Under the pieces are notes generated by a model, which did no database searches, was not told where the DNA came from, and worked only from the letters and a program-made list of their open reading frames with translations. A stretch of 64,000 nucleotides of DNA from the NCBI RefSeq assembly GCF_030696805.1, contig NZ_JAUYRO010000019.1, forward strand, positions 22,579 through 86,578. Direction: 5' to 3'. Numbering within the stretch: position 1 is the stretch's first letter; the number at the start of each line of letters is the position of its first letter. The position numbers were made by a program, and so were the translations under genes. The DNA comes from Methyloversatilis sp. (GTDB lineage: Bacteria; Pseudomonadota; Gammaproteobacteria; Burkholderiales; Rhodocyclaceae). Shown here piece by piece: positions 29,361 to 37,214 of this stretch.

Positions 29361-29564
29361 TCAGCCGGCGGCGAAATCGATCACGTAGCGGTACTGCTTG
29401 CCGCAATCGATGATCACTTCCTTCTGCCCGCGTTTGAGCAGGCGCACTTCCACGCTGAGCGACCCGAATCCGTCATGCCGTATCAGCTCGTCGAGCAGGC
29501 CGGCAAGTCGGGATTTCAGGGCGTCTGAAGATGAAGCGTTCAGACCTGACGTGGCGTCGTGCAT
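29361..29564 (-). CDS. Small conserved-looking protein, first gene after a Fur-box-like site
   Basis: 67 aa, soluble. The N-terminal half is predicted helical (SSDALKSRLAGLLDELIRHDG) and the C-terminal half is beta (SVEVRLLKRGQKEVIIDCGKQ, then YRYVIDF). One Cys. No family recognised. It stands about 50 bases downstream of a Fur-box-like sequence and 120 bases upstream of the PEP-CTERM gene of the hmu operon, so it is likely the first cistron of that iron-regulated unit. Size and position recall HemP-like small heme-locus proteins, but the sequence is not HemP. Confidence 0.6.
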   Translation of the reverse strand: MHDATSGLNASSSDALKSRLAGLLDELIRHDGFGSLSVEVRLLKRGQKEVIIDCGKQYRYVIDFAAG

Positions 29565-29611
29565 GGTGACCGGAATGTCCGTCGCGGCAGCGCCGCGCTG
29601 TGTTGAACCGG

Positions 29612-29634
29612 TTCAAATAATAATGATTCTCAGT
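29612..29634. promoter_or_regulatory. Fur-box-like operator upstream of the hmu operon
   Basis: TTCAAATAATAATGATTCTCA contains AATAATGATTCTC, close to the GATAATGATAATCATTATC consensus, in an AT-rich island of otherwise GC-rich sequence. It lies just upstream of the 67-aa gene and in the gap to the DUF779-like gene. Confidence 0.75.
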
Positions 29635-29699
29635 TCGGTGTCAAGCGAAACAGCTGGAGGGCGGCGGGAGCTTGTCCCACCGGCGCGCAGTGCGCAGGC

Positions 29700-30071
29700 T
29701 CAACTGGCGTGCGGACGCAACACGAAGCGGTCGGTCAGGGCGGGCGTGCCGTGCGGCGTGACCGAGGGGTTGAGCACGTCGAGCAGATACGCGCCTTCGC
29801 CCAGTCGCGCAAAAGTCGATGCGTCGAGCCAGTATTCGCAACCGGCGATCTCGCCCAGCTTCACGTCGGAGTCGCCGAGCGCGATCGAGCCGATTGGCCG
29901 ACACAGCGGCTGCACGCTTTCGGCCATCGCACCGTGGCGGAACATCAGCGGGCCGTAGCGCGCAGACAGCCGGATGATGAGCATGACGGCGTCAATGCTG
30001 GCGGTCAGCGATACGACCGGAACATGACCGGCACCGTGGGGCGAGCATTCAGGGTCGGAGGAATGTGGCAT
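29700..30071 (-). CDS. DUF779-like protein with degenerate Cys motif
   Basis: 123 aa from the ATG at 30071 (MPHSSDPEC). The core ARYGPLMFRHG, QPLC, SDVKLGEIAGCEYWLDASTF and the C-terminal VLNPSVTPHG block follow the DUF779 pattern, small proteins often encoded beside acetaldehyde dehydrogenase. The family's SGGCCDGSSPMC segment is altered here to HGAMAESVQPLC, so the vicinal Cys and Asp are lost. It lies between two iron-regulated units on the same strand; its own link to iron is unclear. Confidence 0.65.
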   Translation of the reverse strand: MPHSSDPECSPHGAGHVPVVSLTASIDAVMLIIRLSARYGPLMFRHGAMAESVQPLCRPIGSIALGDSDVKLGEIAGCEYWLDASTFARLGEGAYLLDVLNPSVTPHGTPALTDRFVLRPHAS

Positions 30072-30176
30072 GTGCGGATGTCGAGGCGCGACGTGTGGGT
30101 CATGTGCAATGGTTCGTGTGCGTCGCACCTGCAGGCCGGCTCACACGACGGTTGAATCAGCAAATCCTGCGCCATG

Positions 30177-30392
30177 TCAGGCGATGCGCTGCAGGATACG
30201 GGCGGGAAAGGAAAACTGCGGAATTCTCCGGATGGCCGTTTGCGCGGGTGTCCAGTAACGGTGCACCGGACTGTCCATGGCTGAAACGTCACCCTGCTGA
30301 AATACCAGTAAATGCGCGGATTTTGTCAGCCTCGCACGATAGTCGGAATATGAAAAACAGTTCCGGTTTGTGCGATGACGAGGCATCGGCAT
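30177..30392 (-). CDS. Possible small ORF just after the heme receptor gene
   Basis: 71 aa, starting 2 bases after the TonB receptor stop codon, which would allow termination-reinitiation. The sequence contains NCFSYSDYRARL and ends RIPQFSFPARILQRIA. Third-position GC is lower than in neighbouring genes and no family was recognised. It fills most of the 323-base gap 30072-30394, which otherwise shows nothing. It may be non-coding. Confidence 0.25.
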   Translation of the reverse strand: MPMPRHRTNRNCFSYSDYRARLTKSAHLLVFQQGDVSAMDSPVHRYWTPAQTAIRRIPQFSFPARILQRIA

Positions 30393-30394
30393 GA

Positions 30395-32842
30395 TCAGAA
30401 GCGCAGCGTCAGCGACAGCTTCGCGCTGCGGCCCGGCGCCTGCACGCCGACCGCGCCGGCGAAGCCGTCCTGCAGGCAATACACCTCGTCGGTCAGATTG
30501 TCGATGTTGAGCCGCAGCACGGCGTCAGGTGTCACACGCCAACTGGCGAACAGGTCGAACACCCGCGCACCAAACTGGGTACCGATACGACCGATGCCTT
30601 CGATGAACAGCGTGCCCGGGCGTGAGCACACGGTGGGTTCGGTGCCTGCGCTGGCGCGCCGCTCGCCGATGTCGCGCATGCGCAGACCGGCTTCGACCCG
30701 TCCGTCGAAGCCGCGCACGCCGGCGCTGGCGCTCAGCGTGTCGCCTGGCACACCATAGATCGCGTAGTCGGTGCCGGCGACCGGGTTCGTGATGCGGCCG
30801 TCGATCTGCGACCAGGCGAGTGTGGCGAAGCTGCGCAGTCCGTCGTAGGACACCTCGAGTTCGCTGCCCTTGCGTCGTTCGCGACCTGGCTGACCCACAC
30901 TGCCGCCAATATTCGAGATGGATTGCAGCAGATGACGGGTGTGGATGTCGTACCAGGTCGCGCGTGCCTGCCAGCGCCCGTCGGCGGCACTCGTCGGCTG
31001 CGGCGACCACGCGATCGTCAGTTCGTGGTTGGACGATTCCTGCGGCCGATAGAGCCCGCCGCAGATTTCGTTTGCCGGCGCCAGATCGAGCGCCGCGTTG
31101 TAAGGAAGGCCAATGCCCGACGGGTCATACAGCGGATTAGCGGCCGTGACCGGGCTGTTGGCGGGGCCCAGGTCAAGAGGGGTGCTTTTCGCGCAGCGGC
31201 TGGCAAAACTGCCGCGCGCGAAATATTCGTCGACCAATGGCGGCCGGAAGGCTTCGTTGTAGCGTGCGGTGAGCGATACATCACTGGCCGGTATGCGCCA
31301 GGTCAGCGCGAGCGCTGGCGACACCTTGACAAAGCGCAGGTCGGGCGACTGGCCGGCGGCAATCATGTTGGTGCGCGTCTGGCCTTCGGCGCTCACGTGG
31401 TAGCGGTCGATGCGCGCACCCGGCGTCAGCGTGAACGCGCCGTAGGTCATCGCGTTCTCGATGATCAGCGCGTCGGACACCTTGTCGCCGGGCGGCTGTG
31501 CTTCGTTGAAACCGCCAGGATAATTATTCGCATTGGTGTTGGCGTTCGACGTCACGCGCACGATGTCGCGGCTGTTGCGGATGCCCTGGTAACCCACGGT
31601 CAGCACGCCGCGCAGCTCGCCCAGCGTGTAGCGCAGGTCATTGAACAGTTCGCCGGTCCAGATGGCATAGCGCCAGTCGTCGTTGCAGCGGTCGACCCGG
31701 AAGGCGGCCGGCAGCAGTCGCGACGGTGACACGCAGATGCGGCTCTGGCCGATCAGGTGCAGGTCGGCCAGTTCGGTCGTTTCGTAGGCCAGCGTGCCGC
31801 GCAGTGCGATCCATGAATCCGGCGGCAGATAGCGCAGCGACAGATTGGTCGTGGTGTCGTCGATGCTGCGCTGGACGATGCCGAAGCCGCCGGCACCGCT
31901 TGCGGTCGCGTCGTATGGCGCGCGCTCGGGCCCTCCGGTGTAGCGCGTCTGGCTCAGTTCGATCAGCAGATCGTCGGTGGCGTAGAAACTCGCCTTGACA
32001 AAGCGGCTTTCCGACGATGTGGCGGTCAGGTCGAGGCGCTCGCCGTCGGGCAGGCGGAAGTCATCGGAATCGCGCCGCGCGACCGACACGATGAGGTCGA
32101 GGTGGGCGTTCGGCCGGCCATAGACGGTCACCATGCGCAACCGCTCGCGGCTGTTCCAGTTGTAGCCGTATTTCACCTCGCTGCCGAAGGTCTGGCCCGG
32201 CTTCAGGAAGTCAGACGCCGATTTGGTGGTGGCCGATACAGTGCCGCCAAGTGCGCCCGACCCGGCGGTAACTGACGGGCCGCGCTCGACCTGCAGTGCC
32301 TTGAGCAGTTCAGGCTCGATGAACACACCGCTTCCGAAGCGGTACTTTTCGAAGCCCTTGACCGCGCCGTCGACCTTGAACAGCACGTCCTCGTTGTCGG
32401 AAAAGCCGCGCAGATTGAATTTCATGCCGCTGGCGCGCGGTCCGCCATCGACTGCCACGCCGGGTATGTCCTTGAGGATGTCGAAAATGGTGCTGGCCTG
32501 GCGCCGCTCGATTGCGGCGGCATTGATGACGGTGACCGGGCGGTCCGGCGGCAGTTCTATCTCGACCGGGCGCTGCAGCTCGCGTTCGTCGGTCACCTCG
32601 ACTTCGGGCAGCACGGTCGGGTCGTCGCTGATTGCCTCGGCGACTTTCCGTACGTCGGGCAGCGCAGCGGACGGTGCAGTCGATCGGGCACTCTGTTCCC
32701 GGGTGACGCGGTCGGGTGCGCTCGTGCCCTGTGCACCGGCCGCCGACGCGGCGAGACAGGCGAACGCGCACAGTCCGGCGGCAGGCCAGGAGGCGGAGCG
32801 GCGGAAGATTCGCCTTGCGGCTGTGGAGGGCTGGGGTGTCAC
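30395..32842 (-). CDS. TonB-dependent heme/hemoglobin-type receptor
   Basis: Outer-membrane receptor, 815 aa, starting at a GTG (32842; no strong Shine-Dalgarno, so the start is uncertain). A signal-like hydrophobic stretch (WPAAGLCAFACLAASAAGA) is followed by an N-terminal extension, a plug with IFDILKDIPGVAVDGGPR, FNLRGFSDNEDVLFKVDG and GSGALGGTVSATTKSA, and a barrel ending in Phe (TLRF). The barrel motif YNEAFRPP resembles the FRAP box of heme receptors, and the overall pattern fits the hemoglobin/transferrin/lactoferrin receptor group. It follows a PEP-CTERM gene by 81 bases on the same strand and lies beside hmuSTUV. Confidence 0.88.
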   Translation of the reverse strand: MTPQPSTAARRIFRRSASWPAAGLCAFACLAASAAGAQGTSAPDRVTREQSARSTAPSAALPDVRKVAEAISDDPTVLPEVEVTDERELQRPVEIELPPDRPVTVINAAAIERRQASTIFDILKDIPGVAVDGGPRASGMKFNLRGFSDNEDVLFKVDGAVKGFEKYRFGSGVFIEPELLKALQVERGPSVTAGSGALGGTVSATTKSASDFLKPGQTFGSEVKYGYNWNSRERLRMVTVYGRPNAHLDLIVSVARRDSDDFRLPDGERLDLTATSSESRFVKASFYATDDLLIELSQTRYTGGPERAPYDATASGAGGFGIVQRSIDDTTTNLSLRYLPPDSWIALRGTLAYETTELADLHLIGQSRICVSPSRLLPAAFRVDRCNDDWRYAIWTGELFNDLRYTLGELRGVLTVGYQGIRNSRDIVRVTSNANTNANNYPGGFNEAQPPGDKVSDALIIENAMTYGAFTLTPGARIDRYHVSAEGQTRTNMIAAGQSPDLRFVKVSPALALTWRIPASDVSLTARYNEAFRPPLVDEYFARGSFASRCAKSTPLDLGPANSPVTAANPLYDPSGIGLPYNAALDLAPANEICGGLYRPQESSNHELTIAWSPQPTSAADGRWQARATWYDIHTRHLLQSISNIGGSVGQPGRERRKGSELEVSYDGLRSFATLAWSQIDGRITNPVAGTDYAIYGVPGDTLSASAGVRGFDGRVEAGLRMRDIGERRASAGTEPTVCSRPGTLFIEGIGRIGTQFGARVFDLFASWRVTPDAVLRLNIDNLTDEVYCLQDGFAGAVGVQAPGRSAKLSLTLRF

Positions 32843-32923
32843 GGGAGGTCTGCAACGGATGCGGCGCGCAGCGCGCGCCGCAGGGTGGGCCGCCGGACCT
32901 GATCGTCCGGCGGTGGGCGGCGA

Positions 32924-33679
32924 TCAGCCTTTCGTGATGCGGCGACGCGCGCTCAGCGTGATCAGCCCCAGACCGCCCAGCATCAGCGCCCAGGTTTCCG
33001 GTTCGGGCACCGGTGCCGTCACCAGCTGGTCCAGTTGAAAGGCTTCGGTCTGCGAGTGGGTGTCGGTCCCGAAGGTGATGCGGAAGCTGTCGACCGGCAC
33101 GGCGACGCCCAATGCCGCGAGATTCCACGTGAAGGTGGCGTGGTTCGGGTTGTTCGGGTCCGAAGCCACGACCTGACCGGTGAAGAAGTCGGTGTAGCTG
33201 AGGTTTTCGGTTTCCACCAGCGAGGCAGTCAGGAACTGAGTGCCGTTGTTGTAGCTCAGGCGGGGCTCGTAACCGGGTTCGAACAGGCCATCGACGCCAT
33301 TGGCGCCACGGCTGATGTTGATATAGCTCTGGAACACGATGCTGGTCAGTCCTTCGACCGCGTCGGCGACCTTCATTTCGAAGCTCGAACCTGCGCCGCT
33401 GAACTGATAGAGCCCGGCCGACGCCGGGTAGGCACCACCCGACATCTTGCGGAATATCGTGTCGCCCGCGCTGCCGTCGACGTTGGCGACCAGGCCGGCG
33501 ATCAGTTGCGCGGTCGTGATGCGGCCAGCCGTCAGATTGTTGAAACCGTCGCTGGCGACCGAATCGGCCAGTGAGGTGAAGGATTCGTGCGCGGTGGCCG
33601 CGACCGACTGACCGGCGAATGCAAAGGAGAGTACGGCGGCGGTGGTGAGGGCTGCGCTGGGCAGGCGTGACGTGATCAT
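32924..33679 (-). CDS. PEP-CTERM sorting-domain protein upstream of the heme receptor
   Basis: 251 aa from the ATG at 33679, which has GAGAGG 6 bases upstream and opens a signal peptide (PSAALTTAAVLSFAFAGQSVAA). The mature region begins HESFTSLADSVASDGFNNL and shows beta-rich repeats; it ends with the sorting signal PVPEPETWALMLGG, a hydrophobic stretch and ARRRITKG. An in-frame ATG at 33811 with a good AGGAGA site would add 44 residues lacking signal character, so it was not used. It is cotranscribed in all likelihood with the downstream TonB receptor, suggesting a partner role at the cell surface. Confidence 0.85.
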   Translation of the reverse strand: MITSRLPSAALTTAAVLSFAFAGQSVAATAHESFTSLADSVASDGFNNLTAGRITTAQLIAGLVANVDGSAGDTIFRKMSGGAYPASAGLYQFSGAGSSFEMKVADAVEGLTSIVFQSYINISRGANGVDGLFEPGYEPRLSYNNGTQFLTASLVETENLSYTDFFTGQVVASDPNNPNHATFTWNLAALGVAVPVDSFRITFGTDTHSQTEAFQLDQLVTAPVPEPETWALMLGGLGLITLSARRRITKG

Positions 33680-33989
33680 GGTTGACCTCTCGAAGCGGGT
33701 TGAAGATGTGGAGCCGGCGCGGATGCGCGGCCGTTGACAGGTGACGCTCCCGGTTGCCGCAGGACAGCGATGGGAACCGGTGATGCAGATCGATGAAGCG
33801 AACAGCGACATGTCAGCGTCTCCTGAAGATGCGTGACTGGCTGGATCGCGTGAGCGGATCTGGCTGGCAGCCCCGGCCGCGGCGCGGGCGGGGGAAAGGG
33901 AAAGCAGCAGCGAAGAACAAGCAGCAGCTGGAAAGCCACGGCAGGCGGATCGGGGCAGGGCGCCCGATCAACCTTGGCCAGGCGCGAGA
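33680..33989. other. Intergenic gap between the S4 paralog and the PEP-CTERM gene
   Basis: 310 bases. On the minus strand an ATG at 33811 with AGGAGA upstream is in frame with the PEP-CTERM gene and may give a longer form or an independent start. The purine-rich run at 33893-33935 (GGGGGAAAGGGAAAGCAGCAG on the plus strand) has no gene. No terminator with a U tract was found, so read-through from the S4 paralog is possible. Confidence 0.4.
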
Positions 33990-34604
33990 TCAGACGCGCA
34001 GGGCGTAGAACTCGACCACCTTCTGAGCTTCGAATGCGAAGGGCGTCGCATCGCCCGGCGGCAGATGAACGAGGCGCAGGCTCAGCGTTGCGGCGTCGAA
34101 GGCGATCCATTCAGCCCGTTCGAGCGGCGGTGTCTGCAGCGCATCGACCACGCTCTGGACGGTGCGACCCCTGTCGGTCAGGGTGATGGTGTCGCCGACG
34201 CGCAGCCGGATTGACGGAATGTTCACGCGCCGTCCGTTGAGCAGGACATGCTTGTGGCGTACCAGCTGGCGTGCCGCCGGAATCGTCGGTGCCAGGCCGC
34301 CGCGGAACACGATGTTGTCGATCCGACGCTCGAGCAGTTCGACCAGTTTTTCGCCGGTCGGCAGTTTCGAGCGTTCGGCTTCACGGAACACGCCGCGTAG
34401 TTGCGTTTCGTTGAGGCCGTAGTTGTAGCGCAGCTTCTGCTTTTCCATCAGCTGGGCGCCGAATTCCGATTTGCGGCGGTTCGGACGGGCGCCATGCTGG
34501 CCGGGCGGCGAGGTGCGGTTTTCGATGTTCTTGCGGGTCAGACCGGGCAGGTCGGTGCCCAGTGCGCGCAGCACGCGCAGGCGGGGGCCGGTGTAGCGGG
34601 ACAT
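33990..34604 (-). CDS. rpsD: Ribosomal protein S4 paralog (small-subunit), stand-alone
   Basis: 204 aa. The start MSRYTGPRLRVLRALG and the blocks PPGQHGARPNRRKSEF, EKQKLRYNYGL and the S4 RNA-binding fold (LVELLERRIDNIVFRGG, VRHKHVLLNGRRVNIPSI) are complete S4 features. There is no Cys, so it is a zinc-free form. It resembles the cyanobacterial/Xanthomonas-type S4 (SRYxGPRLRxxRxLG-DLPGLTRK) rather than the enterobacterial one, and it is far from any ribosomal protein operon. It sits 17 bases after the 81-aa gene and downstream of a Fur-box-like site, so it may replace the standard S4 under iron or metal limitation. Confidence 0.9.
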   Translation of the reverse strand: MSRYTGPRLRVLRALGTDLPGLTRKNIENRTSPPGQHGARPNRRKSEFGAQLMEKQKLRYNYGLNETQLRGVFREAERSKLPTGEKLVELLERRIDNIVFRGGLAPTIPAARQLVRHKHVLLNGRRVNIPSIRLRVGDTITLTDRGRTVQSVVDALQTPPLERAEWIAFDAATLSLRLVHLPPGDATPFAFEAQKVVEFYALRV

Positions 34605-34621
34605 GTTCGGGGTTCTCCGGA

Positions 34622-34867
34622 TCAGTGGGCGGCGCGCCGGCCGGCATCGCCGACGGCATGCAGGCTCCAGCGGCCGATGAGTGCGTCGCACACCTCTCGC
34701 ATCAGGGGATCGGCGCGCTCGTCCTCGGCCACCACTTCGAGATGGCGGATCACCATCTGGGCGACTTCCGGGCACGGACGTTCCGCAAACCGGGTCATGA
34801 CGAACAGCGTGGCCGCGGCCAGCATGTTCGGACTGGCGTCGCCAGTGGCACTGTGTTCGGTCGTCAT
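34622..34867 (-). CDS. Small protein upstream of the S4 paralog
   Basis: 81 aa from the ATG at 34867, which has GGAGG about 10 bases upstream; an in-frame ATG at 34987 would run through the Fur-box-like region and is unlikely. It is predicted to be all-helical: LAAATLFVMTRFA, EVAQMVIRHLEVVAEDE and LMREVCDALIGRW. No family recognised. It is the first gene after the Fur-box-like sequence and directly precedes the S4 paralog, so the two probably form one iron-regulated transcript. Confidence 0.65.
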   Translation of the reverse strand: MTTEHSATGDASPNMLAAATLFVMTRFAERPCPEVAQMVIRHLEVVAEDERADPLMREVCDALIGRWSLHAVGDAGRRAAH

Positions 34868-34956
34868 ACCTGCATCCTCCGGCGGTTGGGCGTGCGGTGC
34901 ACGGGGTGGCTGGCGGGTGGCTGCCGGGGCAGCAGGCTGGCGCATGTCCTGTTCGG

Positions 34957-34983
34957 TAATGAATAGGAATGATTCGCATTCAA
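34957..34983. promoter_or_regulatory. Fur-box-like operator upstream of the S4 paralog unit
   Basis: AATGAATAGGAATGATTCGC followed by ATTCAAT contains overlapping 7-mers of the form GAATRNNATTC and GGAATGATTCGCATT, resembling tandem Fur half-sites. It lies about 90 bases upstream of the 81-aa gene. Zur would be an alternative binder given that the unit encodes a ribosomal protein paralog. Confidence 0.65.
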
Positions 34984-35062
34984 TCACGCAGGTTGCGGCG
35001 TGTCAAGCGTCGCCGTGCGTGCAGCCGGTGAAGCAATGTGTCGGCAGCCGGCCGGTCGCGAC

Positions 35063-35095
35063 GAAAAAAAACCGCCGGTCAGGGCGGTTTCTTTC
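35063..35095 (-). terminator. Rho-independent terminator of the tonB-exbB-exbD unit
   Basis: On the minus strand the stem AAACCGCC/GGCGGTTT with a short loop is followed by a run of eight T. It starts 15 bases beyond the exbD stop codon. Confidence 0.85.
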
Positions 35096-35109
35096 AGGGC
35101 GCAGACGCC

Positions 35110-35529
35110 TTACTTCGCGCTGGAAGGATCCGTCACGAAGCCGATGCGGGTGAGGCCGAGCCGTGCCGCCTCGCTCATGACGTATGCCACCGAGCGGTAG
35201 GGTACGTTCTGGTCGGCACGCAGCTGGATCTCTGCGCTCTTGTCGCGCGCAGCCGCCTCCTGCAGCTTCACCTTCAGCGTTTCCTTGTCGATCTTCTCGC
35301 CCGACCAGAACAGCTGCTCGTCGGCACCGATCGCAATCTGGATGTTCTCCGGTGGCAGTTCGTTCGCGGAGGTCGATTCCTTGGGCAGGTCGACTTTCAC
35401 CGCGTGGGTCAGCAGCGGTGCGGTCACCATGAAGATGATCAGCAGCACCAGCATCACGTCGATCAGCGGAATCATGTTGATTTCCGCCATCGGCCCGTCG
35501 TCTTCCTGTTCGAAACTTGCAAAGGCCAT
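35110..35529 (-). CDS. exbD: Biopolymer transport protein ExbD
   Basis: 139 aa inner-membrane protein of the TonB energising complex. A short cytoplasmic N-terminus is followed by one membrane segment that holds the essential Asp (INMIPLIDVMLVLLIIFMVT), then a periplasmic domain. The start ATG has GGGAG upstream. It begins 14 bases after the exbB stop. The closeness of tonB, heme receptors and bfr points to service of the iron/heme receptors. Confidence 0.93.
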   Translation of the reverse strand: MAFASFEQEDDGPMAEINMIPLIDVMLVLLIIFMVTAPLLTHAVKVDLPKESTSANELPPENIQIAIGADEQLFWSGEKIDKETLKVKLQEAAARDKSAEIQLRADQNVPYRSVAYVMSEAARLGLTRIGFVTDPSSAK

Positions 35530-35543
35530 GACCGTGCTCCCGC

Positions 35544-36314
35544 TCAGTGCGCCGGACGCGCGGCGTCGCGGCCGTGCTCGACCAGCGACAGCACGCGGTC
35601 GCCGGTGGCTTTCGGATCATTCGTGCCGACGTCCTTGATGCCCGTGGACAGCATGACGAACACGTCGTGCGCGAAGCTGTTCAGTTCGGCCATGACATTG
35701 CGCGTCGAACGGGCGAAAAAGTTGAATGCCAGCGCCGCCGGGATGGCGGTGGCCAGACCGATGGCGGTCATGATGAGCGCCTCGCCGACCGGGCCGGCCA
35801 CCTTGTCCAGCGTGCCCTGACCGGACATGCCGATCGCCAGCAGCGCGTGATAGATCCCCCACACCGTGCCCAGCAGACCGATGAAGGGCGCGCTTGACGC
35901 GACCGATGCGAGAAAGGTCTGGCCGTACTCCATGCGACTGCGGTCGCGTTCGATCGAACGCTTCAGCGCACGGGTCAGGAATTCGTCGGCGCTGCCGGTG
36001 GCGATCAGGCCGCGCGCGCCTGCCTTGCCGTTGCGCAGCGTTTCGATTGCGCTGAAACCCTCATGCACCAGATGCGAAAAAGGGTCGGTGACGCCATTGG
36101 AACGCATGTCGCGCGCCACGTCTTCCAGTGACGATGCGTTCCAGAAGCGGTCCATGAACTGGCCGCTGGCACTGCGCTGGCGCAGTGCGACGATGCCCTT
36201 GAGCACGATCAGGAACCAGGTGCCGATGGAGGCGAGCGCCATCAGCACGACGATGGTGATTGCGACAGCATCCGCGTTCGACAGGAAGTGCGCAAAACCC
36301 AGTGATTCATTCAT
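35544..36314 (-). CDS. exbB: Biopolymer transport protein ExbB
   Basis: 256 aa MotA/TolQ/ExbB-family proton channel subunit. It has three membrane segments (about 18-40, 150-175 and 195-220) with the typical GLLGTVWGIYHAL and AIGLATAIPAALAFN segments. The start MNESLGFAHF at 36314 has GGAG upstream; the earlier ATG at 36356 is less likely. It lies between tonB and exbD, in the usual order for a dedicated tonB-exbB-exbD system. A second exbB/exbD pair is present at 44.1-45.2 kb. Confidence 0.93.
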   Translation of the reverse strand: MNESLGFAHFLSNADAVAITIVVLMALASIGTWFLIVLKGIVALRQRSASGQFMDRFWNASSLEDVARDMRSNGVTDPFSHLVHEGFSAIETLRNGKAGARGLIATGSADEFLTRALKRSIERDRSRMEYGQTFLASVASSAPFIGLLGTVWGIYHALLAIGMSGQGTLDKVAGPVGEALIMTAIGLATAIPAALAFNFFARSTRNVMAELNSFAHDVFVMLSTGIKDVGTNDPKATGDRVLSLVEHGRDAARPAH

Positions 36315-36401
36315 CAAGACTCTCCATGTGAAGCCAGATTCAAAGCCATAGTGCAAAAAAGGATCGCCGCGCAGTGTACGCCAGCGGTTGCGCCGGTCAA
36401 A

Positions 36402-37214
36402 TCATCGCGGCAGGCCGAAGCTGAGCGGCACCAGAACCGATTCTGCAACGGCTTCGGTACCGCGCCGTGCCGGCACGAACTTCCACTTGCGCACCGCTTC
36501 CAGCGCAGCCTCATCCAGTCGGGGGTAGCCGCTCGATTTTTCGATATCGACCTTCGATGGCAGGCCGTTTGCCTCGACCATCACCCGTAGCATCACCCGG
36601 CCTTCTTCTCCGCTACGGCGCGAAAGCATCGGGTAGGCCGGTTTCGGGTTCGACAGGTAGGCGGCGTCGAAGCGCGGCGGTTCCGATGGTGGAGCGGCGG
36701 CCACTGGTGCTGCCGTGACTGCGGCGGGCGCCGGCGCGGCCGCGGGTACGGCGTCGATCGCAACCGGTTCCGGCGGCGCAGGTTCCTGTACCGGGGCGCT
36801 CTCGGCGCTCGGCGAATCTGCTGCTGCAGTCAGCTTCGGCAGTACGACTTCCTTGCGCCGGGGCACCGGTCTGGTGACCGGCTTCGGCGGCTCGGGCTCC
36901 ACCTTCGGTTGCTCGCGCACCGGTTCGATCTCAGCCATCGGCAGCGGTTCCGGCGCAATCAGCGTCGCCAGCATGAGGGTGGCGGGCGCGCTGGGCAGCG
37001 GCAGCTGGACGTGCATCAGCCAGAACAGCGCGAGGGCATGCAGCAGCAGTACGGTGCCGAATGAAAAGATGCGCGCCGGCGCGCCGGCATCGGGCAGGCC
37101 GGACCACCGGCCCGACCGGGTATCCGGCGTCGCAGCAAGGCGGAAGGCGGGTGGCAGATGCGGTGGCAGCGTTCCGGCACCACCCGCAAGCGCTGCGCTG
37201 CTCATGGCGCGCAT
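36402..37214 (-). CDS. tonB: Energy transducer TonB
   Basis: 270 aa. A cytoplasmic N-terminus is followed by one membrane anchor (FSFGTVLLLHALALFWLM, about 50-68), a long Pro/Glu/Lys/Ala-rich periplasmic spacer (EPLPMAEIEPVREQPKVEPEPP and onward) and the C-terminal TonB fold with YPMLSRRSGEEGRVMLRVMV and the ESSGYPRLDEAAL-like block ending in WKFVPARR. It couples proton motive force to the outer-membrane receptors of this island. ATGs at 37214 and 37205 are both possible starts; neither has a clear Shine-Dalgarno. Confidence 0.92.
   Translation of the reverse strand: MRAMSSAALAGGAGTLPPHLPPAFRLAATPDTRSGRWSGLPDAGAPARIFSFGTVLLLHALALFWLMHVQLPLPSAPATLMLATLIAPEPLPMAEIEPVREQPKVEPEPPKPVTRPVPRRKEVVLPKLTAAADSPSAESAPVQEPAPPEPVAIDAVPAAAPAPAAVTAAPVAAAPPSEPPRFDAAYLSNPKPAYPMLSRRSGEEGRVMLRVMVEANGLPSKVDIEKSSGYPRLDEAALEAVRKWKFVPARRGTEAVAESVLVPLSFGLPR

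Noticed and set aside
33679..33811. Longer PEP-CTERM protein from the ATG at 33811
   Set aside because: The Shine-Dalgarno is good, but the extra 44 residues would bury the signal peptide; the ATG at 33679 also has a site.
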